Notes: a model not told the origin generated them from the sequence alone. DNA of 64,000 bases from an uncultured Collinsella sp. (GCA_900549455.1 UROM01000001.1:16890-80889), one strand, 5' to 3'; counted from the first letter of the stretch, positions 29,101-37,280 are shown. Program-made: numbers and translations.

Positions 29101-32100
29101 GCCTGAGGCCGATGGTGTTCGTCAAAAGGTCTGCAGGGTTTGCAGCGGCAGGTGGGATGAAGAGCGTTATACCTACGTGGACACTTACGCCCCCACCATT
29201 TATGACCTCTGGGTAGATAAGGCCTACTGCGAGAGCGTTTCGTTTGACGTGTTCGATGACCGCGACGAGACGGTGGCGGTTACCGATAACGGCAAGGAGC
29301 TCAAGGCTGGCAAGGACGGAAAGTACACGGTTAAGGCCGCTGAAGGCGATGCCGGTACAGAGCATGTAATCGTGGCTACGGACACTGCCGGCAACAAAGA
29401 GACCATCACAATTAAGATGTACGCCGAGCATGCGTATAAATGGACAATCGACAAGCAGCCGACGGTTACCGAGACCGGCTCCAAACATGGTACGTGCTCC
29501 GTGTGCGGCCATGAGTCGGGCGCGGTAGAGATTCCGGCCCTGGCTGTTAAGGGCTATTCGGGCAAATATGACGGCAAGGACCACTCTGTCGATGCTTCGG
29601 CCCTGCCCGAGGGCGCCGTCGTTGAGTACAAGGCTGCTGACGGCAGCTGGACGAGCGATGCGCCCAGCATTAGGGACGCCGGCAGTGTGACGGTCGACTA
29701 TCGCGTCACGATTGATGACGCGGCGGTTGAGGGCCAGGTGACACTCGAGGTCACTCCGCTCGCGATCACGGTTTCCGCTTTGGACGCCTCCAAGACGTAC
29801 GGCGATTCTGATCCCGCGCTGGGGTGGGAGGTCACCAAGGGCAAGCTTGTCAAGGACGAGAGCCTCCAGGGCATCACCGTCTCTCGCGAGGTCGGCGAGG
29901 CCGTGCGCAAGGACGGCTACGCCGTGACGGCAGCGCAGTCCGAAGGCGCCAACCCCAACTACAAGATTACGTTCAAGGATGGCACCTTTACGATCGGCAA
30001 GCGCGAGCTCTCCGTAACGTGGGACACCACTACTGAGTTCACCTACGACGGCGAGGAGCACTGTCCCCAAGCGAAGCTCCACAACGTTGTCGGCGATGAC
30101 GATCTCTCCGCGTGTGTTGACGGCGCCAAAGTCAAGGCTGGCACCTACACGGCGAAAATCACCGAGCTGACGGGCGACGACGCGGGTAACTACAAGCTTC
30201 CCGCCGAAGGCCTGACGTGCGAGTTCTCCATCAAGAAGGCGCCCCAGGGCGCGCCGAAGGTCCAGGCCACGGCCGAGACTGTGAGTGGCAAGTCCGACGG
30301 TAAGATCACGGGCGTCGACGCTATGATGGAGTGGCGCGCCAAGGACTCTGGCGAGTATCGGGGCGTGCCCGAAGGCGTGACTGAGATTGCGGGTTGCGCT
30401 GTCGGCACGTACGAGGTGCGCTACCGCGCCGATAGCGACCATGATGCCTCCTCCGCCACCGAGGTTACCGTTAATGCCGGCGGCAAGCTCGTCGTGACGC
30501 TGCCTGCCAAGCAGGTCGGCTATACGATCACGGCGAACCCGGGCGAGCTTGACTGGCACGGATCAACCACCCTCACGGTCGGCATCGAGAGCGGCTACTT
30601 TACTGACAACGACTCTTACGCCGTCAAGGTCAACAATGCCGTTGTGACGCCCGACGCGCGTGGCGAGTTCACCGTCCAGAACGCCGAGAGCGACCTCGTC
30701 GTCACCGTCGAGGGCGTGCGCAAGCACGAGGCCGTGAACGATGAGTGGCTCTCCGACGACAGCACGCATTGGCATAAGTGCGCCTGTGGTGACAAGATCG
30801 ACGAGAGTGTGCACACCTTTGAGTGGGTCGTCGACAAGGCACCCACGGCAACTGAGGTGGGCTCCAAGCATCAGCAGTGCACGGTCTGTGGACACGCGTT
30901 GCCTGCAGTCGAGATTCCGGCTGCCGCCATCGTTGGCTACTCCGACGAGTACGACGGTGCGTATCACACGGTCGACGCGACGAGCCTGCCCGAGGGCGCG
31001 ACGGCCCAGTACAGCACCGACGGCAAGAACTGGTCCTCCGAGGCCCCCAAGATTCGCGACGTTGGCACGCTGACCGTTGTCTACCAGGTGACGATCGACG
31101 GTGCGACTGCCGAGGGCGAGGTTACGCTCGAGGTCAAGCCGCGCGCGATCACGGTCACCGCCCAGGACGCTTCTAAGACCTACGGCGAGGCCGACCCCGT
31201 GTTTACGTGGGCGATCACATCCGGCGAGCTTGTCGAGGGCGAGAGCCTTCAGGGCATTGAGATTAAGCGCGAAGATGACGACAACGTGCGCGACGGCGGC
31301 TATGCTCTGCACCTGACGCAGGCCAAGGACGCTAACCCCAACTACAACATCACGTTTGTTGACGGCGTGTTCACCATCAACCAGCGCGTGCTCACTGTGA
31401 AGTGGGGTACCAGCGAGTTTGTTTACGATGGCAAGGAGCACTGCCCCGAGGCGACGCTCGGCAACGTTATCGACGACGATGACCTTGGCGCGACCGTCGA
31501 GGGCTCTCAGACCGAGGTTGGCACCTATACCGCGACCCTCACCGCACTGACGGGCAAGGCTGCTGGCAACTACGCACTTCCGACTGAGGGCCTGACGTGC
31601 GACTTCTCCATCAAGAACGCCGCGCAGGGCGCGCCGGTGGTCCAGGCTGCGGCCGAGACCGTGAGCGGCAAGCGTGACGGCAAGATCACGGGTGTCGACG
31701 CGACGATGGAGTGGCGCGCCAAGGGTGCCGCCGAGTATCAGGCGGTGGGCGAGGGCGTGACCGAGCTTACGGGTCTTGCCGCCGGCACGTATGAGGTGCG
31801 CTACCAGGCCAAGGCCAACTACGACGCTTCTTTTGCCACCGAGGTTACCGTGGCGGCCGGTCCCAAGCTGGTCGTGTCACTGCCGAGCAATCAGGTGGGC
31901 TACGCGCTCACCGCGACGGCAACCGAGCTCGACTGGCACGGCGCCGCAACGCTCACCATGAGCATCGACAGCGCGTATTTTGCGGGTAAGGACTACGCCG
32001 TCAAGGTCAACGGCACGTCCGTTAAGCTTTCCGCCAAGGGCACCTATGAGCTCAAGGATGTCGAGGGCGACGCGAATGTGACGGTCGAGGGTATCCTCAA

Positions 32101-32761
32101 GCACGAGCCCGACGGCTCCGGCTGGGCACACGACGCCAAGAACCACTGGCATGTCTGCCGCTGCGGCGAAGTTCTCGACAAGGCCGAGCATACCTTTGAG
32201 TGGGTCGTCGATAGGCCGGCGACCACCGAGGCCAAGGGCGAGAGGTACCAGAAGTGCACCGTCTGCGGCGAGAAGGGCAAGACCGAGGAGATCGCGATTC
32301 TGGCACCAGAGATCATCGACGGCAAGGGCCAGACGATGGTGGTCGACGCCGCCAAGGACCTGAGCTTCCGCTCGAGCGCGCCGCTCAGGTACTTCCAGAA
32401 GGTGCTGGTCGACGACAAGGAGGTCGCCGTCGAGAACTACGTGCTCACCGAGGGCTCCACGATCGTGACGCTTAAGGCGAGCTTCCTGAATACACTCGGC
32501 GTGGGCGAACACAAGCTGAGCGTGGTTTCGACCACGGGCACGGCCGAGACGAACTTTACCGTTGCCGAGGCTGCCAAGCCCGCTCCTGGCCAGGCAACCA
32601 CGACTACTACGACCACGACTACGACTTCCAAGCCTAAGAAGAAGGCTGGCAAGGAGACGTTGCCTGAGTCCGGCGACAGCACGTACGTCATTGCTGGCGC
32701 CGTACTCGCTGCCGGCATGGCGGCTCTGCTGCTGGCTTGGGCCATGAAGCGCCGCGCGTAG
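26120..32761 (+). CDS. Giant LPxTG-type cell-wall protein with MBG/YDG-like repeats
   Basis: 2213 residues. A signal peptide (residues 1-35, ...CALVATPAVANAE) leads a region to about residue 500 rich in N, S, T and short strands, resembling a beta-helix (NFILSYGSKYEQKVPAI..., ATFNNCSFTG). Then come immunoglobulin-like domains including the MBG/YDG type (SKTYGDSDPALGWEVTKGKL, YKITFKDGTFTI). Residues 1104-1564 and 1565-2023 are two tandem copies of one unit, followed by a short third start at 2024. A Thr run (about 2150-2160), then LPESGD (2181-2186), a membrane helix and KRRA form a sortase signal. CxxC pairs (KVCKYC, CTVCGH) recur. Likely a fibrous adhesin; the binding target is unknown. The 25881-26119 leader holds no gene. 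Confidence 0.85.
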   Translation: MKEKKMGMRAALMRLLGIATVACALVATPAVANAETQVMPDGVRAEVLSLKQANNEPVQITEPGSYVLKTAEGEVTPSSGYTIDAPDASRINPVRIYIDGTVYVNDKTNWRVEQTRWLFNIKQGSNIEFIGVNNPCVSFHRNQKQFESVSGFLTDRYYSGGYKKASGDISVGLGVGDGSQNFILSYGSKYEQKVPAISLGSTEGKLTAKFEKMKIQGYVGKSGAVAGNAQEYAVPVHLFREGRDTTGGNTNSFAATFTDCVFYDTSGDFNGAVSVDGNSSFKMPKDGSAVAKLTATFNNCSFTGSNGENVGVRQTNNSYSSVEAARYFTNSSVLNTYAVAGVMGVTNATVNLNDCKMSNFHSTRSSSADNTLTVDALNVARSARCNINGGEISRYGARGNTCVVYAAGTLTLNGSPEIASYWKNSHADDTNYGDKYTEADKATGTAKSLYVPKKKSVDANVPALNIASDFSVRGGFGDNVWISIEETADSNGVKSRVLGTCESNKIEGVVPDGSSENDDNSDKYEVVNLNGDLTFRETIHQHKWKVEADGMGVKASCVGPFRNSECEYGMGEDGEPKKYLRATYKLSMSKATSSQSTELVYDGCPVKIALNKDGAWNLEQMGVTASGEFTWYQCKSQADAEAYKNGTKLKGAPTDAGYYYVVTSFKTASGQTLEGKKSFEISQRRLVKNQSYKFTLKDGGKGAGKYAYDGKEHQPVVESAKFKNGAGEWVDLVEGKDYELSARSESGLKQTEPGQYECIVIGKGNFTTDGGTTSVLTLKWEIVDVSRFDLEVAGFDGTYDGDEHGITVNVKNDPVPADMKIEYCEEGGDWTTKKPTYRNAAEYTTSYRVTASDYLTVTGSATVKISKADQKAPTGLVGNNWTTCSSKDGSISGVTKAMEYRRGSSGSYQKITSDGKLTGLTKSGTYYVRFAEDSNHNASADAEVKIEQGPHAVADNAAWKPNGEGSHVKVCKYCKKTQERQPCRWKYEIVTPATPEADGVRQKVCRVCSGRWDEERYTYVDTYAPTIYDLWVDKAYCESVSFDVFDDRDETVAVTDNGKELKAGKDGKYTVKAAEGDAGTEHVIVATDTAGNKETITIKMYAEHAYKWTIDKQPTVTETGSKHGTCSVCGHESGAVEIPALAVKGYSGKYDGKDHSVDASALPEGAVVEYKAADGSWTSDAPSIRDAGSVTVDYRVTIDDAAVEGQVTLEVTPLAITVSALDASKTYGDSDPALGWEVTKGKLVKDESLQGITVSREVGEAVRKDGYAVTAAQSEGANPNYKITFKDGTFTIGKRELSVTWDTTTEFTYDGEEHCPQAKLHNVVGDDDLSACVDGAKVKAGTYTAKITELTGDDAGNYKLPAEGLTCEFSIKKAPQGAPKVQATAETVSGKSDGKITGVDAMMEWRAKDSGEYRGVPEGVTEIAGCAVGTYEVRYRADSDHDASSATEVTVNAGGKLVVTLPAKQVGYTITANPGELDWHGSTTLTVGIESGYFTDNDSYAVKVNNAVVTPDARGEFTVQNAESDLVVTVEGVRKHEAVNDEWLSDDSTHWHKCACGDKIDESVHTFEWVVDKAPTATEVGSKHQQCTVCGHALPAVEIPAAAIVGYSDEYDGAYHTVDATSLPEGATAQYSTDGKNWSSEAPKIRDVGTLTVVYQVTIDGATAEGEVTLEVKPRAITVTAQDASKTYGEADPVFTWAITSGELVEGESLQGIEIKREDDDNVRDGGYALHLTQAKDANPNYNITFVDGVFTINQRVLTVKWGTSEFVYDGKEHCPEATLGNVIDDDDLGATVEGSQTEVGTYTATLTALTGKAAGNYALPTEGLTCDFSIKNAAQGAPVVQAAAETVSGKRDGKITGVDATMEWRAKGAAEYQAVGEGVTELTGLAAGTYEVRYQAKANYDASFATEVTVAAGPKLVVSLPSNQVGYALTATATELDWHGAATLTMSIDSAYFAGKDYAVKVNGTSVKLSAKGTYELKDVEGDANVTVEGILKHEPDGSGWAHDAKNHWHVCRCGEVLDKAEHTFEWVVDRPATTEAKGERYQKCTVCGEKGKTEEIAILAPEIIDGKGQTMVVDAAKDLSFRSSAPLRYFQKVLVDDKEVAVENYVLTEGSTIVTLKASFLNTLGVGEHKLSVVSTTGTAETNFTVAEAAKPAPGQATTTTTTTTTTSKPKKKAGKETLPESGDSTYVIAGAVLAAGMAALLLAWAMKRRA
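29429..32188 (+). repeat. Tandem duplication inside the surface-protein gene
   Basis: Unit 1 (29429-30811, 461 codons) and unit 2 (30812-32188, 459 codons) share order and wording of every motif: H-x-(Y/F)-x-W, CxVCGH, YDGxxHxVDAxxLPEGA, SKTYG(D/E), NPNY(K/N)ITF, GLTC(E/D)FSIK, ETVSGK, WH(K/V)C. A third partial start lies at 32189-32310. Long stretches also match at base level, so the duplication is fairly recent or kept alike by recombination. Confidence 0.88.
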
Positions 32762-32777
32762 TCGCGCGCCAGTCCCC

Positions 32778-32809
32778 AGCGGGCCCGGATCGAGCGATTC
32801 GGGCCCGCT
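32778..32809 (+). terminator. Hairpin after the surface-protein gene
   Basis: Ten-base perfect arms (32778-32787 and 32800-32809), 12-base loop, followed by TCTAT; the T run is weak. Confidence 0.65.
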
Positions 32810-32853
32810 TCTATGCCAACCGCCTCTCGGACCAAGACAAAACGGGCTGCTCG

Positions 32854-32922
32854 AATCTTGGGGCGGGTCCATTTTCAACTATCCTCAGCTTGCCAGTTCG
32901 AAAATGGACCCGCCCCAAGATT
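32854..32922. repeat. Long inverted repeat, 23-base perfect arms
   Basis: Arm 32854-32876 (starting AATCTTGGGGCGGGTCC) pairs perfectly with 32900-32922 across a 23-base loop. It stands between the surface-protein terminator and the nadA promoter. It has the same build as the other intergenic palindromes here (arms near 20 bases, loop of 20-30), but the sequence is unrelated to them. Confidence 0.8.
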
Positions 32923-32941
32923 GAATCTTTATTCCAACTTT

Positions 32942-32985
32942 ACACCTGGCTTTACAGCTGTCTTGTCAGCTGTAAAGCCAGGTGT
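32942..32985 (+). promoter_or_regulatory. Probable NiaR operator over the nadA promoter
   Basis: Perfect 19-base arms (32942-32960 and 32967-32985) around TCTTGT. The core ACAGCTGTCTTGTCAGCTGT resembles the known NiaR box of Gram-positive bacteria. A promoter fits inside it: TTGTCA (32963-32968), 17 bases, CATACT (32986-32991). A bound repressor would cover the -35 and spacer. niaR is the last gene of the operon, so this would be NAD- or niacin-dependent self-regulation. Confidence 0.75.
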
Positions 32986-33026
32986 CATACTAAAGCTCCA
33001 AGATTCGCCAAAAGAGAGGGGCCTTG

Positions 33027-34052
33027 ATGGCACAGAGCGCGAACATGGATGCATCGGAGCTTGCACGCGATATCGCGGCCGGCCTGGCATCGGCAACGAC
33101 GGCAACGGAGCGCGCGGCACTGGTGCCCGCAGAGCTCGTCGAGGCCATTCATCAGCTAAAAACCCAACGTGACGCAGTGATCCTGGCGCACTATTATGTG
33201 GCGCCCGAGGTCCAGGCCGTTGCCGATTACGTCGGCGACAGCTTCTACTTGGCAAAGCTCGCCAAGAGCCTGCCGCAGCAGACTATCGTGCTGTGCGGCG
33301 TGGAGTTTATGGGCGAGAGCGCCAAGCTGCTCAATCCCACCAAGACCGTGCTGCTGCCCGAGCCGGGCGCGGACTGTCCCATGGCGCACATGGTCAAGCG
33401 CGAGACGGTCGACGCGGCGCGCGCCGAGTATGGCGACGACCTGGCCGTGGTGTGCTACGTCAACTCCACGGTCGAGATCAAGAGCTGGAGTGATGTGTGC
33501 GTTACCAGCTCTAACGCCGTCAAGATCGTCTCCGAGCTGCCGCAGCAGCACATCTTGTTCATTCCCGACCAGAACCTGGGCCGCTTTGTGGCCGAGCAGG
33601 TGCCCCAAAAGCACGTCATCCTCAACAACGGCTACTGCCCGCGTCATCACATCATCACCGTCGAGCAGATCGTCGACGCGCAGGAGGCGCACCCCGACGC
33701 GCTCGTGCTGGCTCACCCCGAGTGCAAGGCCGACGTCCTGGCCGAGGCTGACTACATCGGCTCTACTGCCGGCATCATCAAGTATGCCGAGGAGTCGGAC
33801 GCGAGCGAGTTCATCATCGTGACGGTCCGCGGCGTGCTCTACGAACTCGAGCGCCGCTGCCAGGGCACCGGCAAGAAGTTCTACTTCCCTGCGGTGCAGC
33901 CCACCTGCGTCAACATGGATCTCATCACGCTCGAAAAGCTCGTGCACTGCCTGGAGACGGGCGAGGGCGAGGTGCAGATTGGCGTGTCGGACGAGGCCGC
34001 CGATCAGGCCAAGCTCACGCTCGACCGCATGCTCGAGTACGCGGCACGCTAA
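33027..34052 (+). CDS. nadA: Quinolinate synthase
   Basis: 341 residues. NadA condenses iminoaspartate with dihydroxyacetone phosphate to quinolinate using a 4Fe-4S cluster. The three cluster Cys fit LCGVEFMGESAK, NGYCPRHH and QPTCVNMDLI; AHYYVAPEVQAVADYVGDS and NSTVEIK are other conserved blocks. The ATG at 33027 has AGAGGG six bases upstream; a TTG one codon earlier is possible. First gene of nadA-nadB-nadC-niaR. Confidence 0.95.
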   Translation: MAQSANMDASELARDIAAGLASATTATERAALVPAELVEAIHQLKTQRDAVILAHYYVAPEVQAVADYVGDSFYLAKLAKSLPQQTIVLCGVEFMGESAKLLNPTKTVLLPEPGADCPMAHMVKRETVDAARAEYGDDLAVVCYVNSTVEIKSWSDVCVTSSNAVKIVSELPQQHILFIPDQNLGRFVAEQVPQKHVILNNGYCPRHHIITVEQIVDAQEAHPDALVLAHPECKADVLAEADYIGSTAGIIKYAEESDASEFIIVTVRGVLYELERRCQGTGKKFYFPAVQPTCVNMDLITLEKLVHCLETGEGEVQIGVSDEAADQAKLTLDRMLEYAAR

Positions 34053-34108
34053 GCCAATGTGACATGAGGGACCATCCCTTATGCCACAGTACAAGGGAGA
34101 GGATTCCT

Positions 34109-35485
34109 GTGGAAACCAAACAATACCCCGATATGGAGTGTGACGTCGTCATTGCCGGTTGCGGCGTGGCGGGCCTGTATGCGGCTCTCAATCTGCCGAC
34201 GAGCACGCGCGTAATCATGCTCTCCAAGGGCGCTGTCGACGAGTGCGATTCGATGCTCGCGCAGGGCGGCATCTGCGTACTGCCCGAGGGTTCTGACTAC
34301 GATGCCTTCTTTGAGGACACTATGCACGCCGGCCATTACGAGAACCGCCGCGAGAGTGTAGACATCATGATTCGCTCGAGCCGTTCGGTCATCAACGACC
34401 TGCTGGCCATGGGCGTGGACTTTGAGCGGAAGGCCGACGGCAGCCTCGACTTTACCCGCGAGGGCGCGCACAGCCGCCCGCGCATCGCCTTCCATGCCGA
34501 TATTACGGGCAAGGAAATTACGACCAAGCTGCTCCAGGCTGTCCGCAAGCTGGATAACGTGCAGATTCTCGAACACGTTGCCATGACCGACATCCTGACC
34601 GCCGAGCGCGATGACGCCACGGTGTGCACCGGCGTCGTCGCCGTCGCCGTGGACGAGGACGATTCAGCTCGCCCCGCCGACGAGCTGGCAAATGCCGCTG
34701 AGGGCGTGCGTGCTGGTAAGCCGTTTAAGATCCATGCCCGCCATACGCTGTGGGCAACGGGCGGTATCGGTGGCGTGTACGACCACTCGACCAACTACCC
34801 GCAGCTCACCGGTGACGCCTGCTACATCGCGCAGGAGCACGGCATCACGATGGAGCACCTGGACTACGTGCAGATCCACCCCACGGGCCTGTTCTCGCCG
34901 CAGCCGGGTCGCACGTTCCTGATCAGCGAAAGCTGTCGCGGCGAGGGCGCGATTCTGCTCAATGCCGCCGGCGAGCGCTTTACCGACGAGTTGCAGCCGC
35001 GCGACGTTGTCGCCGCCGCCATCCGCGAGCAGATGAAGCAGGACGGCACCGAGCACGAGTGGCTGAGCTTTGCCCCCGTCGAGCGCGATGTGGTGACCGG
35101 GCACTTTACCAACATCCGCGCGCGCTGCCTGGAGGACGGTCGCGATATCTTGGACGAGCCCATTCCCGTCACGCCCACGCAGCACTACTTTATGGGCGGC
35201 GTGTGGGTCGACAAGGACGGCCGCACCTCGATGCCCGAGCTCTACGCCGCCGGCGAGACGGCCTGCAATGGCGTGCACGGCAAGAACCGCCTGGCTTCTA
35301 ACAGCCTGCTCGAGTCTCTGGTTTGGGGCCGCCGCGCCGCGTGGTACATGCGTACCGGCAAGTCGCTGGCCGTGGAGCAGGCCGGTGAGCCCGCGCTTGA
35401 CGGGCGTCACCGCGCCCTGAGCGCCGACCCCCTGGCAATCGATGATTTGGCCCGTGCCGCCGGCACGCAGGCCGTGGAGGAGTAG
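34109..35485 (+). CDS. nadB: L-aspartate oxidase
   Basis: About 458 residues. NadB oxidises aspartate to iminoaspartate for NadA. CDVVIAGCGVAGLYAAL is the FAD Rossmann motif; MLAQGGICV, ATGGIGGVYDHSTN and the C-terminal GETACNGVHGKNRLASNSLLE are conserved in the succinate dehydrogenase/aspartate oxidase family. The GTG at 34109 follows GGGAGAGGA at good spacing and places the FAD motif near the N-terminus; an ATG at 34064 would add 15 residues without a ribosome site. The C-terminal helical domain is short compared with E. coli NadB. Confidence 0.94.
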   Translation: METKQYPDMECDVVIAGCGVAGLYAALNLPTSTRVIMLSKGAVDECDSMLAQGGICVLPEGSDYDAFFEDTMHAGHYENRRESVDIMIRSSRSVINDLLAMGVDFERKADGSLDFTREGAHSRPRIAFHADITGKEITTKLLQAVRKLDNVQILEHVAMTDILTAERDDATVCTGVVAVAVDEDDSARPADELANAAEGVRAGKPFKIHARHTLWATGGIGGVYDHSTNYPQLTGDACYIAQEHGITMEHLDYVQIHPTGLFSPQPGRTFLISESCRGEGAILLNAAGERFTDELQPRDVVAAAIREQMKQDGTEHEWLSFAPVERDVVTGHFTNIRARCLEDGRDILDEPIPVTPTQHYFMGGVWVDKDGRTSMPELYAAGETACNGVHGKNRLASNSLLESLVWGRRAAWYMRTGKSLAVEQAGEPALDGRHRALSADPLAIDDLARAAGTQAVEE

Positions 35486-35488
35486 ACC

Positions 35489-36349
35489 ATGAATCCCATT
35501 ACCATGAAGCTCGTCGTCGATGATCTGATTCTGCAGGCTCTGCGCGAGGACATCACGTTTGAGGACGTGAGCACAGCGAGCGTGTGTCCCACGGCGCGTC
35601 CCGCCACGGTGGAGCTTATCGCCAAGGCCGATGGCATCATCGCCGGCCTGGACGTATTCGCCCGCACCTTTGAGCTGCTGGATCCGCAGAGCTCCGTGTT
35701 GTTCGATGTCGCGGACGGCGACGAGGTACACGCTGGCGACCATGTGGGCCAGGTGCGCGGCGACGCGCGCGTGCTGCTTTCGGGCGAGCGCGTGGCGCTC
35801 AACTATCTGCAGCGCATGAGCGGCATCGCCACTTACACGCATCGGATGGCGGCTGCGCTCGAGGGCACCAAGACCGTGCTTGTCGACACGCGCAAGACCA
35901 CGCCGGGAATGCGCGTCTTCGAGAAGGCCGCAGTCGAGATCGGCGGCGGCAGCAACCACCGTTACAACCTGTCGACGGCCGTCATGCTCAAGGACAACCA
36001 CATCGATGCCGCCGGTGGCGTGACGCGTGCGATCGAGATGGCACGCGCCCATGCATCGTTTACCACGACGGTCGAGATCGAGTGCGAGAACCTGGACATG
36101 GTGCGCGAGGCTGTGGAGGCCGGCGCCGACATCATCATGTTCGACAACATGACCCACGACGATATGGCTGCCGCGATTGAATTTATCGCCGGTCGTGCCA
36201 AGACCGAGTGCTCGGGCAACGTGGACGCCAGCAATATCCGCGCGCTTGCCGACCTGGGCGTTGACTTTATTAGCTCGGGGGCGCTGACGCACTCTGCGCC
36301 GATTCTCGACCTCTCGCTTAAGCACCTGCGTCTGCTGGACGGTAAATAA
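35489..36349 (+). CDS. nadC: Nicotinate-nucleotide pyrophosphorylase (carboxylating)
   Basis: 286 residues. NadC converts quinolinate and PRPP to nicotinate mononucleotide with loss of CO2. Family blocks are clear: GERVALNYLQRMSGIAT, VDTRKTTPGMR, RYNLSTAVMLKDNHI, VEIECENLDM, and IMFDNM. It starts three bases after nadB and overlaps niaR by one base. Confidence 0.96.
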   Translation: MNPITMKLVVDDLILQALREDITFEDVSTASVCPTARPATVELIAKADGIIAGLDVFARTFELLDPQSSVLFDVADGDEVHAGDHVGQVRGDARVLLSGERVALNYLQRMSGIATYTHRMAAALEGTKTVLVDTRKTTPGMRVFEKAAVEIGGGSNHRYNLSTAVMLKDNHIDAAGGVTRAIEMARAHASFTTTVEIECENLDMVREAVEAGADIIMFDNMTHDDMAAAIEFIAGRAKTECSGNVDASNIRALADLGVDFISSGALTHSAPILDLSLKHLRLLDGK

Positions 36350-36894
36350 TGGACGCCCGCGAGCGTCGCCGTGCCATCTTGGCCGTGCTCGAGGGAGCCA
36401 AAGATCCCGTCTCGGGCAGCGCGCTTGCCCACGAGGTGGGCGTGAGCCGTCAGGTCGTGGTGCAGGACATCGCCCTGCTGCGCGCCGACGGGCACGATAT
36501 CGTCGCCACCAATCGTGGCTATGTACTACAGGAGGCGCCGAGCAGCCCGGCTGTGCCCACGCGTCTGGTCAAGGTACGCCATGGCGTGGAACAGGCGGGC
36601 GATGAGCTCACGAGCATCGTCGACGCGGGCGGCGCCGTGCTCAACGTGATCGTCAACCACCGCGTGTACGGCAAGATCACGGCCGACCTGGACATCCGCA
36701 ATCGTCGCGATGTTGAGCGCTACCTGCACGATATCGAGAGCGGCAAGAGCTTTCCGCTGCTAACGGTGACGAGCGGCTATCACTTCCATCGTATTGCGGC
36801 AGAAGACGAGCAAACCCTCGACGAGATCGAGGCCATGCTCAAGGAGAAAGGTTACTTGGCGGACCTAATGCCCTACGAGGACGATTTGTCCTAG
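36349..36894 (+). CDS. niaR: Transcriptional repressor NiaR (HTH + 3H domain)
   Basis: 181 residues. N-terminal winged helix (VSGSALAHEVGVSRQVVVQDIALLRADGHDIVATNRGYVL) and a C-terminal 3H domain with the three conserved His in context (VRHGVEQAGDEL, VNHRVYGKITADL, SGYHFHRI). This is the niacin-sensing repressor of NAD synthesis known as YrxA/NiaR. Its ATG overlaps the nadC stop by one base (TAATG), so repressor and targets are made together, and the nadA promoter carries a matching operator. Confidence 0.92.
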   Translation: MDARERRRAILAVLEGAKDPVSGSALAHEVGVSRQVVVQDIALLRADGHDIVATNRGYVLQEAPSSPAVPTRLVKVRHGVEQAGDELTSIVDAGGAVLNVIVNHRVYGKITADLDIRNRRDVERYLHDIESGKSFPLLTVTSGYHFHRIAAEDEQTLDEIEAMLKEKGYLADLMPYEDDLS

Positions 36895-36911
36895 TCGACG
36901 CCGCATCTATA

Positions 36912-36978
36912 AGTTGCGGTGAAATAGTTCCTAAAATCGGCATCCAAGCCATAAAACAGGAACTATTCCACCGCAACT
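36912..36978. repeat. AGTTGCGG hairpin family, copy 1
   Basis: Arms AGTTGCGGTGAAATAGTTCC (36912-36931) and 36959-36978, one A-C mismatch, 27-base loop. It lies 17 bases after the niaR stop. Other copies: 50215-50281, 58837-58905 and 62523-62591. Confidence 0.85.
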
Positions 36979-37016
36979 GCCAAGGGTCCCGCTTCAAATT
37001 AGCTGCCCACACATGC

Positions 37017-37054
37017 AAAAGGAGGCCTCCGCGGCGATGCGGAGGCCTCCTTTT
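37017..37054. terminator. Bidirectional terminator between niaR and ferredoxin
   Basis: AAAAGGAGGCCTCCGC pairs with GCGGAGGCCTCC and a following T run around a six-base loop. With A on one side and T on the other it can serve both convergent genes. Confidence 0.88.
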
Positions 37055-37094
37055 TGTGCACGGTGTACTTGTGAGTGTGCAAGTGGGGGAGTTG

Positions 37095-37280
37095 TTACTC
37101 CTCGACGATCTCGGTGATCGCGCCGGCGGGGCAAGCGTCCTGGCAAGCGCCACAGGCGACGCAGGAATCCTCGTCAGCGACGGTAGCGACGTCCTGGAGC
37201 TCCAGAACGCCAGCGGGGCAGGAGTCGACGCAAACGCCACAAGCGATGCACTCGTCGGCATCAATTACGGGATGAGCCAT
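37095..37280 (-). CDS. Two-cluster 4Fe-4S ferredoxin
   Basis: 61 residues, the clostridial ferredoxin type. The Cys patterns CIACGVCVDSCPAG and CVACGACQDACPAG give two 4Fe-4S clusters. It is a small soluble low-potential electron carrier, a suitable partner for hydrogenase or flavin-based electron transfer. The ATG at 37280 follows AGAGGAAA; the frame upstream to 37346 is not supported. Its own promoter lies at 37342-37369. Confidence 0.95.
   Translation of the reverse strand: MAHPVIDADECIACGVCVDSCPAGVLELQDVATVADEDSCVACGACQDACPAGAITEIVEE

Noticed and set aside
27971..30559. 862-codon minus-strand open frame under the surface-protein gene
   Set aside because: It is a shadow of the repeat-rich plus-strand gene; its repeats simply mirror that gene's repeats.
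34664..36325. 553-codon minus-strand open frame over nadB and nadC
   Set aside because: Both plus-strand genes are certain and carry all catalytic motifs; the antisense frame shows none.
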